Shown: positions 47,828 to 55,743 of the stretch, one piece after another
Numbering within the stretch: the first letter of the stretch is position 1
How the letters are laid out: each line of letters opens with the position of its first letter
Source: Stenotrophomonas sp. Ste86
GTDB taxonomy: Bacteria; Pseudomonadota; Gammaproteobacteria; Xanthomonadales; Xanthomonadaceae
Assembly (NCBI RefSeq): GCF_024519465.1
Contig: NZ_JALJRW010000002.1
Span: 124,001-188,000, forward strand
Length of the DNA stretch: 64,000 nucleotides
Reading direction: 5' to 3'
Made by a program: the position numbers and the translations under genes
Notes under the pieces: model-generated
What the model saw: the letters and a program-made list of their open reading frames with translations, nothing else
Told to the model about the DNA's origin: nothing
The model's database searches: none

Positions 47828-48805
47828 ATGGCCACCGTCGTGGACATCGCCGCTTCCCGCCTCGCAACGCCGTTGCTGGTGCGCCAGGCGCGTGACTGGC
47901 TGGCCCGGCAACCTGCACTGCCACCCCCGGGCGGTGGCGATACGCTGCTGCGCTGGCAGTCGCTGGCACAGATCGCCGCGCAGGATTTGTGCCTTGCCAA
48001 GGTATTGGAGGCGCACTACGACGCGCAGGCGATCCTGCAGGAACTGGGCGCAGGTCCGCCCGAGCGCGGACAACTCGGTGCGGTATGGGCCGCCGAAGGG
48101 CCGGCCGCGACGCTGGCGTTCGATGCGCAGCAGGGCACGTTGAGCGGCGACAAGCCGTGGTGCTCAGGTGCGGAGTGGGTCGACTTCGCCCTGGTGACGG
48201 TGCGTGACGGCACGCAATCGCGGTTGTTCCGCGCTGATCTGCGCAATGCCCGCCTCGGCTGCCAGGCACAGGACTGGCAGGCCACCGGCATGGGGCGCGT
48301 GCCCAGCAGTACCGCGCACTTCCGGCAGGTACCGGCGGTCGAGGTCGGGCAGGCCAATGCGTATCTGGAGCGTCCGGGCTTCTGGCACGGCGGTGCGGGT
48401 ATCGCCGCATGCTGGTTCGGCGCGGCGGCGGCACTGGCCGAACCGCTCCGCCGCTCGCCAAAGACCGCTGAAGCCGGCACCGCTGCGGTGCTGCTGGGCG
48501 AAGTGGATATGGCGCTTTCCCCGTGCGCGTCGCTGCTGCGCGAATTGGCGGCACTGCTGGACGCCCAGCCCGAGCACCCGCACATGACCGAGGTGCTGCG
48601 TGCGCGAAGCGTGGTCGAGCGGGCCTGCGTGCACACCTTGGACCTGGTCGCGCGCGGGCTGGGCCCGGGCCCCATGTGCTTGGACCAGGACCATGCGCGG
48701 CGTTGGAGCGATCTGACCGTGTTCATCCGTCAGAGCCACGCCGACCGCGACTGGCAGCAGTTGGGCATGGACTGTCATCGCGCGGGGCGGCCATGGAGCT
48801 TGTAG
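47828..48805 (+). CDS. Acyl-CoA dehydrogenase-like protein
   Basis: This 325-residue protein is shorter than the usual 380. The middle beta domain (GTLSGDKPWCSGAEWVDFALVTV, LGCQAQDWQATGMGRVPSSTAHFRQVPA) and the C-terminal helical bundle fit the family. The N-terminal domain is reduced, and I could not place the catalytic Glu with certainty. It may be a flavoprotein with a changed reaction on a carrier-bound or sugar-linked acyl chain. It overlaps the PIG-L gene by 13 bases. Confidence 0.75.
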   Translation: MATVVDIAASRLATPLLVRQARDWLARQPALPPPGGGDTLLRWQSLAQIAAQDLCLAKVLEAHYDAQAILQELGAGPPERGQLGAVWAAEGPAATLAFDAQQGTLSGDKPWCSGAEWVDFALVTVRDGTQSRLFRADLRNARLGCQAQDWQATGMGRVPSSTAHFRQVPAVEVGQANAYLERPGFWHGGAGIAACWFGAAAALAEPLRRSPKTAEAGTAAVLLGEVDMALSPCASLLRELAALLDAQPEHPHMTEVLRARSVVERACVHTLDLVARGLGPGPMCLDQDHARRWSDLTVFIRQSHADRDWQQLGMDCHRAGRPWSL

Positions 48806-49551
48806 ACCGCCAGATCGATGGCAACGGCATCAGCGAGGCGCAGTGGCAGTCCTGCGCATGGCTGCAATCGCTGCCGGAACAGACGCCGCAGACGCTGTTC
48901 GCCGGCATTGCCCGCGTGGTGGTGGTGTCGCCCCATCCGGACGATGAAGTGCTTGCCTGCGGCGGAGTGATGGCCTGCGCGCACAGCGCTGGGCTGCCGG
49001 TGCTGGTGGTGTCGGTGACCGACGGCGAGGCGTGCTACCCCGACCATTCCCTCTGGCTGCCACAGCGATTGCGCGAGGAACGCCAGCGCGAACTGGATCG
49101 CGCGCTGGCGTGCCTTGGGCTGACCCATGCACAACGGCATGCGTGGCACATCGGCGACGGTACGGTGACCCAGCATGAGGCGGAGGTTGCCGCGCGCCTG
49201 TTGGCCTTGCTGCGCGAAGACGATCTGGTGCTGGCCCCGTGGATGCTGGACGGCCATCCCGACCATGAAGCGGTGGGGCGTGCCTGCGCGCGTGCCGCGT
49301 CGCACCGGGGCTGCGCGCGCCGGGAGTTTCCCGTGTGGGGCTGGCACTGGCTGGACCCACAGCAGGCCGCGCGCGCGTGGTCGCCGGCGTTCCGTTTCCG
49401 CCTGTCCCCGCAGGTGCAGCAGCGCAAGCGGGTGGCCATCGGCCAGTTCGGCACCCAGACCGGCACCGCGCCGGGACTGGACTGCGCCCCGATCCTGCCC
49501 GATGCGGTGCTGCAACGTTTCCAGCGTGATTACGAGGTACTGCTTGGATGA
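48793..49551 (+). CDS. PIG-L family (LmbE-like) deacetylase
   Basis: This 252-residue protein has the zinc motif PHPDDE (about residue 52) and the second histidine motif GHPDHEAVG. PIG-L enzymes remove N-acetyl groups from GlcNAc-containing glycoconjugates. It overlaps the acyl-CoA dehydrogenase-like gene by 13 bases and the NodS-like gene by ATGA, so the run is translationally coupled. Confidence 0.9.
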   Translation: MELVDRQIDGNGISEAQWQSCAWLQSLPEQTPQTLFAGIARVVVVSPHPDDEVLACGGVMACAHSAGLPVLVVSVTDGEACYPDHSLWLPQRLREERQRELDRALACLGLTHAQRHAWHIGDGTVTQHEAEVAARLLALLREDDLVLAPWMLDGHPDHEAVGRACARAASHRGCARREFPVWGWHWLDPQQAARAWSPAFRFRLSPQVQQRKRVAIGQFGTQTGTAPGLDCAPILPDAVLQRFQRDYEVLLG

Positions 49552-50135
49552 GCGATGTCGCGTACTTCAATGCGATCTACCAGAACGAGGACCCGTTCGA
49601 GTACCGCACCCGCTGGTACGAAGCGCGTAAACGCGCGCTGACCTTGGCGAGCCTGCCGCAGGCGCATTACCTGCGCGCCTGGGAACTGGGCTGCTCCAAC
49701 GGCGTGCTGACCGCCGCGCTGGCACCGCGCTGCGCCCAGTTGCTGGCCACCGACCTCAGTGAAGAGGCCGTGGCCGCGGCGCGCCGGACCGTGGCCGGGC
49801 AGCCGCATGTGACGGTGGAGCGCGCGCAGCACCCGCAGGACTGGCCGGAGGACCCGTTCGACCTGATCGTGTTCAGCGAACTGGGCTACTACCTGGAGGA
49901 AGCGGACATGCAGGCAATGGCGGCGCGCCTGGTCGCATCGCTGGGTCCGCAGGGCGTGCTGATCGCCTGCCATTGGCGCCCGCCATTCGCGCAGGCGCGC
50001 TGCAGCACGGACTTCGTGCACGCGCAGCTGGATGCACTGCTGACCCGGGTCTTTTCCTGGTCCGACGCTGACATGGTCCTGCAGGGGTGGTCGCGCGATA
50101 CGCGCTCGGTGGCGCAACACGAGGGGCTGCGATGA
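49548..50135 (+). CDS. NodS-like SAM-dependent methyltransferase
   Basis: This 195-residue methyltransferase has motif I ELGCSNGVLTAALAPRC, ATDLSEEAV and FDLIVFSELGYYL. The N-terminal NEDPFEYRTRWYEARKRALTLASLP segment is typical of the NodS group, whose rhizobial members N-methylate the deacetylated end of chitooligosaccharides. The neighbouring deacetylase gene fits such an order of reactions. It overlaps both neighbours by ATGA. Confidence 0.88.
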   Translation: MSDVAYFNAIYQNEDPFEYRTRWYEARKRALTLASLPQAHYLRAWELGCSNGVLTAALAPRCAQLLATDLSEEAVAAARRTVAGQPHVTVERAQHPQDWPEDPFDLIVFSELGYYLEEADMQAMAARLVASLGPQGVLIACHWRPPFAQARCSTDFVHAQLDALLTRVFSWSDADMVLQGWSRDTRSVAQHEGLR

Positions 50136-50854
50136 TTGCCGCGATCGTGCCGGCCCACAACGAAGAACAGATGATCGGCCCGTGCCTGCAGGCGCTGCAG
50201 GTAGCGGCTGCGCATTGCGCGCTGGACGGCGAGGCGGTCGCCATCGTGGTGGCGCTGGACCGCTGCAGCGACGCGACTGCGGAGATATGCAGGCGATTGG
50301 GCGTGCACACCGTGTGCGTGGAAGCCGGCTGCGTTGGCGTCGCCCGTGCGGCGGCCAGCGAAGTTGCGCTGGCGCTGGGTGCGCGCTGGATCGGGTGCAC
50401 TGACGCCGACAGCCGCGTGCCCGGGGACTGGCTGGTCAAACAGTTGCACTGCGGTGCCGGCGCGTTCTGCGGGGTGGTGACGGTGGAGGATTGGCTCGAT
50501 TACGCGCCCACGGTGCAGGAGCGCTTTCTGGCCAGCGAGCACCTGCATGATGGGCATGCACACGTGCACGGCGCCAACATGGGTTTCAGTGCGGCTGCCT
50601 ACCGCGACAGCGGCGGATTCCTGCCGCTTGTGTCCGGGGAGGATGTGGCCTTGATCGAGGCGATCCAGAACAGTGGTGCACGTGTTGCCCGGCTGGCCGC
50701 ACCCCAGGTCGTGACCAGTGCACGCCGTCATGCCCGCGCGACGCGGGGCTTCAGCGACTTCCTCAAGCGCCTGGAGCAGCAGGTGGGCCATGACGGCGGC
50801 GTTCCGGGGCTGGCGTTGCCCAACATCGGGCGAAAATCGGCAGGCGCGTGCTGA
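50132..50854 (+). CDS. Family 2 glycosyltransferase
   Basis: This 240-residue GT-A protein has the nucleotide site IVPAHNEEQMIGPCLQAL, the metal-binding DAD of CTDADSRVP, and the acceptor-side GEDVALIEAI. No membrane segment is visible, so it acts in the cytosol or at the membrane surface. It is coupled to the methyltransferase by ATGA. Donor and acceptor are unknown. Confidence 0.88.
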   Translation: MIAAIVPAHNEEQMIGPCLQALQVAAAHCALDGEAVAIVVALDRCSDATAEICRRLGVHTVCVEAGCVGVARAAASEVALALGARWIGCTDADSRVPGDWLVKQLHCGAGAFCGVVTVEDWLDYAPTVQERFLASEHLHDGHAHVHGANMGFSAAAYRDSGGFLPLVSGEDVALIEAIQNSGARVARLAAPQVVTSARRHARATRGFSDFLKRLEQQVGHDGGVPGLALPNIGRKSAGAC

Positions 50855-51123
50855 TGGCGGCGGTTGATCTGCTCGGATGGGCGGCCACCCTCGTCCTGGT
50901 GGCCACGCTCTGGCGGCAGATCTGGAAGCAATGGCGCGCCGAGGATGCGCAAGCGGTTTCGACGTGGTTGTTCGTGGGGCAGATCACGGCCTCGGTGCTG
51001 TTCATCCTGTACAGCATCGCGTTGCATTCCTGGGTATTCGTGGTCACCAACAGCCTGGTGCTCGCGACCGCGATCGCAGGCCAATGCCTGTCCTGGATCA
51101 AGCGCCGTCGCGCGTCTTCGTGA
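50854..51123 (+). CDS. PQ-loop (SemiSWEET-like) small membrane protein
   Basis: This 89-residue protein has three hydrophobic segments (about 3-20, 36-57, 60-80). The segment RQIWKQWRAEDAQAVSTWLFVGQ corresponds to the PQ-loop repeat of SemiSWEET sugar transporters, which work as dimers, although the Pro of PQ is replaced by Arg. The ATG overlaps the glycosyltransferase stop by one base. Confidence 0.75.
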   Translation: MAAVDLLGWAATLVLVATLWRQIWKQWRAEDAQAVSTWLFVGQITASVLFILYSIALHSWVFVVTNSLVLATAIAGQCLSWIKRRRASS

Positions 51124-51281
51124 CGACCCAATCGCGTGATGAACACGCGCGCACAACACCTGCATTTCATCGCGCATACGTCGCTGAACCGCGCGTTTTG
51201 GATGTCACGCCGACTTCATTCCCGATCGCTAAAAGTGGACTCACCCAAACGGGCAACCCGTCCTCTACAGGAGCAACATCA

Positions 51282-51731
51282 GTGACTACCGAAACCAAGA
51301 CCACCCATACCTTGAACGACCTGATCGAGATTGCCCGCGACGGTAAGGAGTTCTACACCGAAGCGGCCGGCAAGGTGGAAGACACCGAGCTGTCGTCGCT
51401 GTTCACCCGCATCGCCGGGGTCAAGGACGAGATCGTGCGTTCGCTCAGCGCCACCGTTCTGGCCGCGGGTGGCAAGCCGGCCGAGCACGGCACCGTGGTC
51501 GGCTCGATGCAGCAGTTCTACGGCAAGGTGCGCGCCACGCTCGGCGACACCCAGTACGGCTACGTGGCCGAGCTGGAAGAATCCGAGGACCGCTTGCTGA
51601 AGGCGTTCAAGGACACCCTTACCGACGCCGACACCCCGCCGGCAGCGCGCCAGGAAGTGCAGCGCCTGCTGCCGCAGGTGCAGGAATGCCATGCGGTCAT
51701 GCGTGACCGCAAGCATGCGATGAAGCACTGA
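51282..51731 (+). CDS. Ferritin-like DUF2383 (PA2169-type) protein
   Basis: This 149-residue all-helical protein of the PA2169/DUF2383 four-helix bundle type reads DLIEIARDGKEFYTEAAGKVED, SLFTRIAGVKDEIVRSL and DTQYGYVAELEESEDRLLKAFKD. Glu and His residues in the helices could bind iron, but no function is proven for the family. The GTG start at 51282 follows AGGAG by 8 bases. A strong hairpin ends the transcript. Confidence 0.85.
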   Translation: MTTETKTTHTLNDLIEIARDGKEFYTEAAGKVEDTELSSLFTRIAGVKDEIVRSLSATVLAAGGKPAEHGTVVGSMQQFYGKVRATLGDTQYGYVAELEESEDRLLKAFKDTLTDADTPPAARQEVQRLLPQVQECHAVMRDRKHAMKH

Positions 51732-51797
51732 TCGACTGCTCTGCGATGGCAACGGATCGCCTCGGCATGATCCGTTCCAGATGAACGCGCGGACCGC

Positions 51798-51830
51798 GCA
51801 GACAGCCCCGGCACGTCCGGGGCTGTCTGC
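51798..51830 (+). terminator. Terminator after the DUF2383 gene
   Basis: A perfect 14-bp stem (GCAGACAGCCCCGG with its complement) around CACGT, 67 bases after the stop. No T-run. Confidence 0.65.
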
Positions 51831-51908
51831 GTCCGGGCGACCGCACGCACACGTACGGGGCAGGGGGAATTGGTGCATACTCGATCGAAAGGGCTGCTTG
51901 GATCTGCT

Positions 51909-52199
51909 ATGGAACACATGCGTTGGCTGACGCTTCGCCTAGGCAACAATCAATCCATCGGGCCGAAGGTTCTGTCGGACCTGTGGTCCAATGCCTGCGA
52001 AACGAATCAGTCGTCTGTCACCCGCGACACGATGCCGGGTAAATCCACGTCCTATGCGTTGCATGCGCCGCTGTCGCTGGCGTATCCCAAGCGCGCGGAG
52101 CTGCGCATGCGCAAGCTGCTGGAAGAAGCCGGCTACACCTTTACCCTCGGCTCTCTGGCCGACCGGCCGGCACCGCAGCCGATGCGCAGCACCCGCTGA
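51909..52199 (+). CDS. Small protein of unknown function
   Basis: A 96-codon frame. The second half (MPGKSTSYALHAPLSLAYPK, RAELRMRKLLEEAGYTFTLG) looks like coding sequence, and an internal ATG at 52032 is an alternative start giving 55 residues. No ribosome site stands out. It ends immediately before the stop codon of the convergent GNAT gene. No family was recognised. Confidence 0.4.
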   Translation: MEHMRWLTLRLGNNQSIGPKVLSDLWSNACETNQSSVTRDTMPGKSTSYALHAPLSLAYPKRAELRMRKLLEEAGYTFTLGSLADRPAPQPMRSTR

Positions 52200-52679
52200 T
52201 CAGCGCGGCGCCAGCCGCCGCAGCATGATCCGCACCGGGAAGCCCCCGGCATGTTCGACCGACTCCAGCGGCATCCACCCCAGCCGGCGATACAGACCAC
52301 CGTCGTCGGCCTCGGTCTGCAGGTACACATCGCGTACGCCCAGGGCGGCGGCGCGCGTCATCAGGTCTTCAATCAGCACGGCGGCGATGCCTCGGCCGCG
52401 GTGCGAGCCGCGCACGTAGACGCCGCCGAGCCAGTGCTGGCGCTCCGGGCGCTCGGTGCGTTCATGGAATTTCAACTGCGCCGCCGCGATCGGTTCTCCG
52501 TCATCCAGGGCGATCAGCAGCAGGGGCAGGGCGGCGTCGTGGAGGAATACTTCCAGCCGCTGGCATTCGTCGGCCTCGGTGCGGCCGGGCAGGTGGCTGC
52601 CCCATTCAGTGAAATACCAGGCGGCCACGGTCGGCAGCAGGGCGGGGTTCTGGCTCAGCGGGATGCGTTCAAGTGTCAT
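52200..52679 (-). CDS. GNAT-family N-acetyltransferase
   Basis: This 159-residue protein has the acetyl-CoA loop VRGSHRGRGIAAVLIEDLMTRAAALG and the following VYLQTEADDGGLYRRLGW, a standard GNAT core. The start MTLERIPLSQ gives the usual length. The substrate is unknown. Confidence 0.88.
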   Translation of the reverse strand: MTLERIPLSQNPALLPTVAAWYFTEWGSHLPGRTEADECQRLEVFLHDAALPLLLIALDDGEPIAAAQLKFHERTERPERQHWLGGVYVRGSHRGRGIAAVLIEDLMTRAAALGVRDVYLQTEADDGGLYRRLGWMPLESVEHAGGFPVRIMLRRLAPR

Positions 52680-52711
52680 GGCGGTTCCAGTCGCACGATC
52701 AGGGGAAGTCT

Positions 52712-53509
52712 TCAACGGATCGGATACACGGCCATGACCGCGCAGCCCAGGTAGTTGCGCGGGTTGCTCTGACGGCGGAGATCGCCGGGCATGGCCTGGC
52801 TGGCCATCATGCGGTCGCCAGGATTGCCGCAGATCAGACCGTTGCCGAAGCCGGAGCGGAATGAAATCTCCGGCGCGTTGCTGACCTCCGGGCAGTACGT
52901 GCCCAGTTCCACGCGGTAATAGCGGTTGCCGCCGGAGCGCTTGGGGTTGGTTTCGACCTTGATGCCCTTGGGATCTTCGGACCAGCTGCGCAGGGCGCGC
53001 GTGCTGAAACAATAGGCCGGCGAGGCGCCGAAGCGGCTGCGGGTTTCCGAGGTCGCCGCCACCTGCACGGTGGGCAACGTTTTCAGCGTGCGCGCGTCGC
53101 TCAGCTTGGCCTGCGCGGCGAACTCGCGCGCGTCGATGCGCGCCACCGAGGCAATAGGGCAAAGACGCCCATCGACGCGCACCTGTTCATCGGGACCGCC
53201 ACAGGCCCAGCCCGAAGGCGCTTCCAGCACCGCTTCGGCGGCATCGTCCACGCCGGGGCAGGCAGATTGGAAGCGCACGCGCCACGGCTGGTAGTCGGCG
53301 GCCAGCACGGTCACGCTGTCGGCGTCGGTCTGGTTCATGTCGCGCAGGCCGCGCGCATCCAGGCAGCCGGGGCCGGGCGCAATCCGGGTCGGTTCGCGTG
53401 GGGCGACGGCCGCGGCGGTCAAGGGGAGGCAGGTGAGCGCGAGGCCCAGCAGGGCGAAGCAGCGCATCCGGGCAGGGCGGGGCATTCCAGGCGACGTCAC
53501 AGTGTGCAT
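52712..53509 (-). CDS. Secreted protein with two DUF6491-like repeats
   Basis: This 265-residue exported protein has a signal peptide in about the first 35 residues. Two related halves follow: CLDARGLRDMNQTDADSVTV...WRVRFQSACPGV and CFSTRALRSWSEDPKGIKV...YRVELGTYCPEV, each with paired cysteines and a WACGG or LICGN segment. This resembles DUF6491, a short periplasmic domain frequent in Xanthomonadaceae. The start may be 53509, 53485 or 53467; no strong ribosome site decides. It is upstream of and divergent from the AraC gene. Confidence 0.65.
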   Translation of the reverse strand: MHTVTSPGMPRPARMRCFALLGLALTCLPLTAAAVAPREPTRIAPGPGCLDARGLRDMNQTDADSVTVLAADYQPWRVRFQSACPGVDDAAEAVLEAPSGWACGGPDEQVRVDGRLCPIASVARIDAREFAAQAKLSDARTLKTLPTVQVAATSETRSRFGASPAYCFSTRALRSWSEDPKGIKVETNPKRSGGNRYYRVELGTYCPEVSNAPEISFRSGFGNGLICGNPGDRMMASQAMPGDLRRQSNPRNYLGCAVMAVYPIR

Positions 53510-53635
53510 TCCATGCGGACAGGACCGGCCGACTATATCAGCGGGGGACGGCCGCCCCGCTGGATTGCGTCACGCCTGGCGCGCGCGCAGACTGATCGTT
53601 CCCACGGTTCACGCGCGTCCTGTCTGCCCACGTCC

Positions 53636-54358
53636 ATGCCTGCTGCCGCCTTCAACCTGCGTCGCTACGGTCGCGCGTCCAGTGTGGACCGACATGATTT
53701 CGCCCAATGGGTGCTGCCGGTGGATGGCGAACTGGCGTTCGAGCTGGACGGGCGCGGTGCGCGGCTGGACGTGTGGCAGGGCGCGTTCGTGGCGCCGTGG
53801 GCCGGGCATGCGCAGTCCGCGTTGGCCGATGACCGGTTCCTGATCGTTGATTGTCCGGTCGCGCTGCTGGACGAAGACACCCTGCAACGGCTGGACGAGC
53901 ACCCGGTGCTGGCGCTGCCGATCGAGGTCCGCGCGATGGCCCAACGGGTCAGTGCGGGCTTGCCGCCGCGGATCGATGGTGCCGTGGTGGCGCGCGAATT
54001 GCCGCTGCTGCTGCACGCGTTTTCGCTGGCGGGCAGTGCGACGCGGCTGCAGGCCGTGTGCGCGCGCATCGAACAGTCGCCAGGGCAGGCCTGGCCGGTG
54101 GAGCGGATCGCGGCCGCGGTCGGGGTCAGCAGTAGTCGCGTGCATGCGCTGTTCCGCGCGGCATTGGATATGCCCCCGCTGGCATGGTTGAGCGCGTGCC
54201 GGTTGCGCTGCGCACGCCGCCACCTGGCCGGAAGCACGCTGTCCATCGCCAGCATCGCCCAGCAGGCCGGTTACTCCGAGCAGAGCGCACTGACCCGTGC
54301 ATTGCGTCGTGAGTGGGGGATGACCCCGGCCGAGTACCGGCGGCGCCACCGGCAGTAG
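53636..54358 (+). CDS. AraC-family transcriptional regulator
   Basis: This 240-residue protein has an N-terminal cupin-like sensor (about 1-95) and a C-terminal double helix-turn-helix (WPVERIAAAVGVSSSRVHALFRAAL and LSIASIAQQAGYSEQSALTRALRREWGMTPAEYRR). It lies 71 bases upstream of an EamA exporter gene on the same strand and may control it. Confidence 0.9.
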   Translation: MPAAAFNLRRYGRASSVDRHDFAQWVLPVDGELAFELDGRGARLDVWQGAFVAPWAGHAQSALADDRFLIVDCPVALLDEDTLQRLDEHPVLALPIEVRAMAQRVSAGLPPRIDGAVVARELPLLLHAFSLAGSATRLQAVCARIEQSPGQAWPVERIAAAVGVSSSRVHALFRAALDMPPLAWLSACRLRCARRHLAGSTLSIASIAQQAGYSEQSALTRALRREWGMTPAEYRRRHRQ

Positions 54359-54429
54359 CCTGGGTCAAGATCGACGGCGCGCGCGTGCCTACACTGGCGC
54401 ACTCCTCCAGCAATGACCCGCACGCGCAG

Positions 54430-55377
54430 ATGAATCGATCCATGGGAGTTGGCATCGCCAACGGAATCGCCGCCGGTGCGCTGTGGGGCGTGGTGTTCCT
54501 GGCCCCGGCGATGCTGAGCCACTTCAGCGCGGTGCAGTTGTCGGCCGGGCGTTACCTGGTGTATGGGCTGATCGCGGTGGTGTTGCTGGCGCCGCGCTGG
54601 CGGCAGCTGCGCACGCGGATCGGCGCGGCCGAATGGCGCGGCCTGCTGTGGCTGAGCCTGGCCGGCAACCTGGTGTATTTCGTGCTGCTGGCCAATGCGG
54701 TGCAGTGGGCCGGCGGCGCGGCCGCCTCGCTGATCGTGGGGCTGATCCCAGTGGTGGTGACGCTGGCCGGCGTGCGTGAGCAAGGCGCGGTGCCGTTGCG
54801 ACGGTTGGCGCCGGCACTGCTGCTGTGCCTGCTCGGCGTCGGGCTGGTCGGTTACGAGGCGCTGCAGGCCGAGCACGCCGGCGGTTCGACCGGGCAGCGT
54901 GCGCTGGGGCTGCTGTGCGCGGTCGGCGCGCTGCTGTCCTGGGCGGTGTACTCGATCGGCAACAGCCGCTGGCTGGCGCGGCGCCCGGATATCTCCGGAC
55001 ACGACTGGTCGTTGCTGACCGGGCTGGCCACCGGCGGGCTGGCGTTGCTGCTGGTGCCCAGCGCGTTCGCGCTGCAGAACACCCCGCATGTCACGGCCGA
55101 CTGGGGCTGGTTCTGGCTGATCAGCGCCGGGGTGGCGGTGGTGGCCTCGGTACTGGGCAATGCATGCTGGAACCGCGCCAGCCGCAACCTGCCGCTGACC
55201 CTGACCGGGCAGATGATCGTGTTCGAAACGCTGTTCGCGCTGCTCTACGGCTTTGCCTGGCAGCACCGCCTGCCGACCGCGATGGAAACCGTGGCGATCG
55301 TCTGCCTGATCGCCGGCGTGCTGATGTGTGCGCACGCACATCGCCCACCCCGCGCGATTGCCGAGCACGCGGGATGA
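54430..55377 (+). CDS. EamA/DMT-family transporter
   Basis: This 315-residue protein has ten membrane helices in two EamA repeats. The first begins GIAAGALWGVVFLAPAMLSHFSAVQLSAGRY, and the second ends MIVFETLFALLYGFAWQ. It is related to RhaT-like amino acid or drug exporters. The ATG at 54430 gives full helix 1; the frame continues upstream into the AraC gene without meaning. Confidence 0.88.
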   Translation: MNRSMGVGIANGIAAGALWGVVFLAPAMLSHFSAVQLSAGRYLVYGLIAVVLLAPRWRQLRTRIGAAEWRGLLWLSLAGNLVYFVLLANAVQWAGGAAASLIVGLIPVVVTLAGVREQGAVPLRRLAPALLLCLLGVGLVGYEALQAEHAGGSTGQRALGLLCAVGALLSWAVYSIGNSRWLARRPDISGHDWSLLTGLATGGLALLLVPSAFALQNTPHVTADWGWFWLISAGVAVVASVLGNACWNRASRNLPLTLTGQMIVFETLFALLYGFAWQHRLPTAMETVAIVCLIAGVLMCAHAHRPPRAIAEHAG

Positions 55378-55516
55378 GCGTTTGGGCCAAGGGCATTGCG
55401 CCAGCTGGATGGTCTCATTCGCAACTTGTTTGCCGACGTTACCGGCATGTTGCGCGCGTGGATTTTTTGCACTGCAACACTTGACAAGTCCCCCGCCGGC
55501 GTTGTTTTCTTGACCC

Positions 55517-55654
55517 ATGGTCTCCCTCGCCGCCACCGCCCAGCCGTGCATCGCCGCCCTTGCGGTCGATCGAGCCGTGGCCGGCCGGAGCACCGGTACC
55601 ACCACCATTACCACCGTCACCACTCGCCCGGTGCGGCCCGTCGTCTTCGCGTAA
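55517..55654 (+). CDS. thrL: Threonine operon leader peptide
   Basis: This 45-codon peptide has a cluster of threonine and isoleucine codons near its end (STGTTTITTVTTR). Charged threonyl- and isoleucyl-tRNA levels decide whether the ribosome stalls there, which sets the folding of the following RNA. It lies 89 bases upstream of thrA and is preceded by TTGACA at 55481 with a weak -10 about 17 bases on. Confidence 0.9.
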   Translation: MVSLAATAQPCIAALAVDRAVAGRSTGTTTITTVTTRPVRPVVFA

Positions 55655-55670
55655 TTTCCGAAAACAACGG

Positions 55671-55696
55671 CCCCGCACCCGGAACAGGTTGCGGGG
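55671..55696 (+). terminator. Probable thr attenuator hairpin
   Basis: CCCCGCA (55671-55677) pairs with TGCGGGG (55690-55696), 17 bases after the leader stop codon. No run of Ts follows, so it could work through RNA switching or Rho rather than as a classic terminator. Confidence 0.6.
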
Positions 55697-55723
55697 GAGC
55701 GCCTTCAACCTGACCCGACGCGG

Positions 55724-55740
55724 GGCCTCGAATCGAGGTC
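55724..55740 (+). promoter_or_regulatory. Hairpin over the thrA ribosome binding site
   Basis: CCTCG-AAT-CGAGG (55726-55738), extendable by G-T and G-C pairs, includes the GAGG that serves the thrA ATG at 55744. It would hide the ribosome site when folded and could add a translational layer to control of the operon. Confidence 0.5.
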
Positions 55741-55743
55741 TAC

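Noticed and set aside
47828..51123. A true nodulation (nod) gene cluster
   Set aside because: There is no NodC chitin synthase, NodA acyltransferase or NodB-family deacetylase. The similarity is in reaction types and in the NodS-like protein only.
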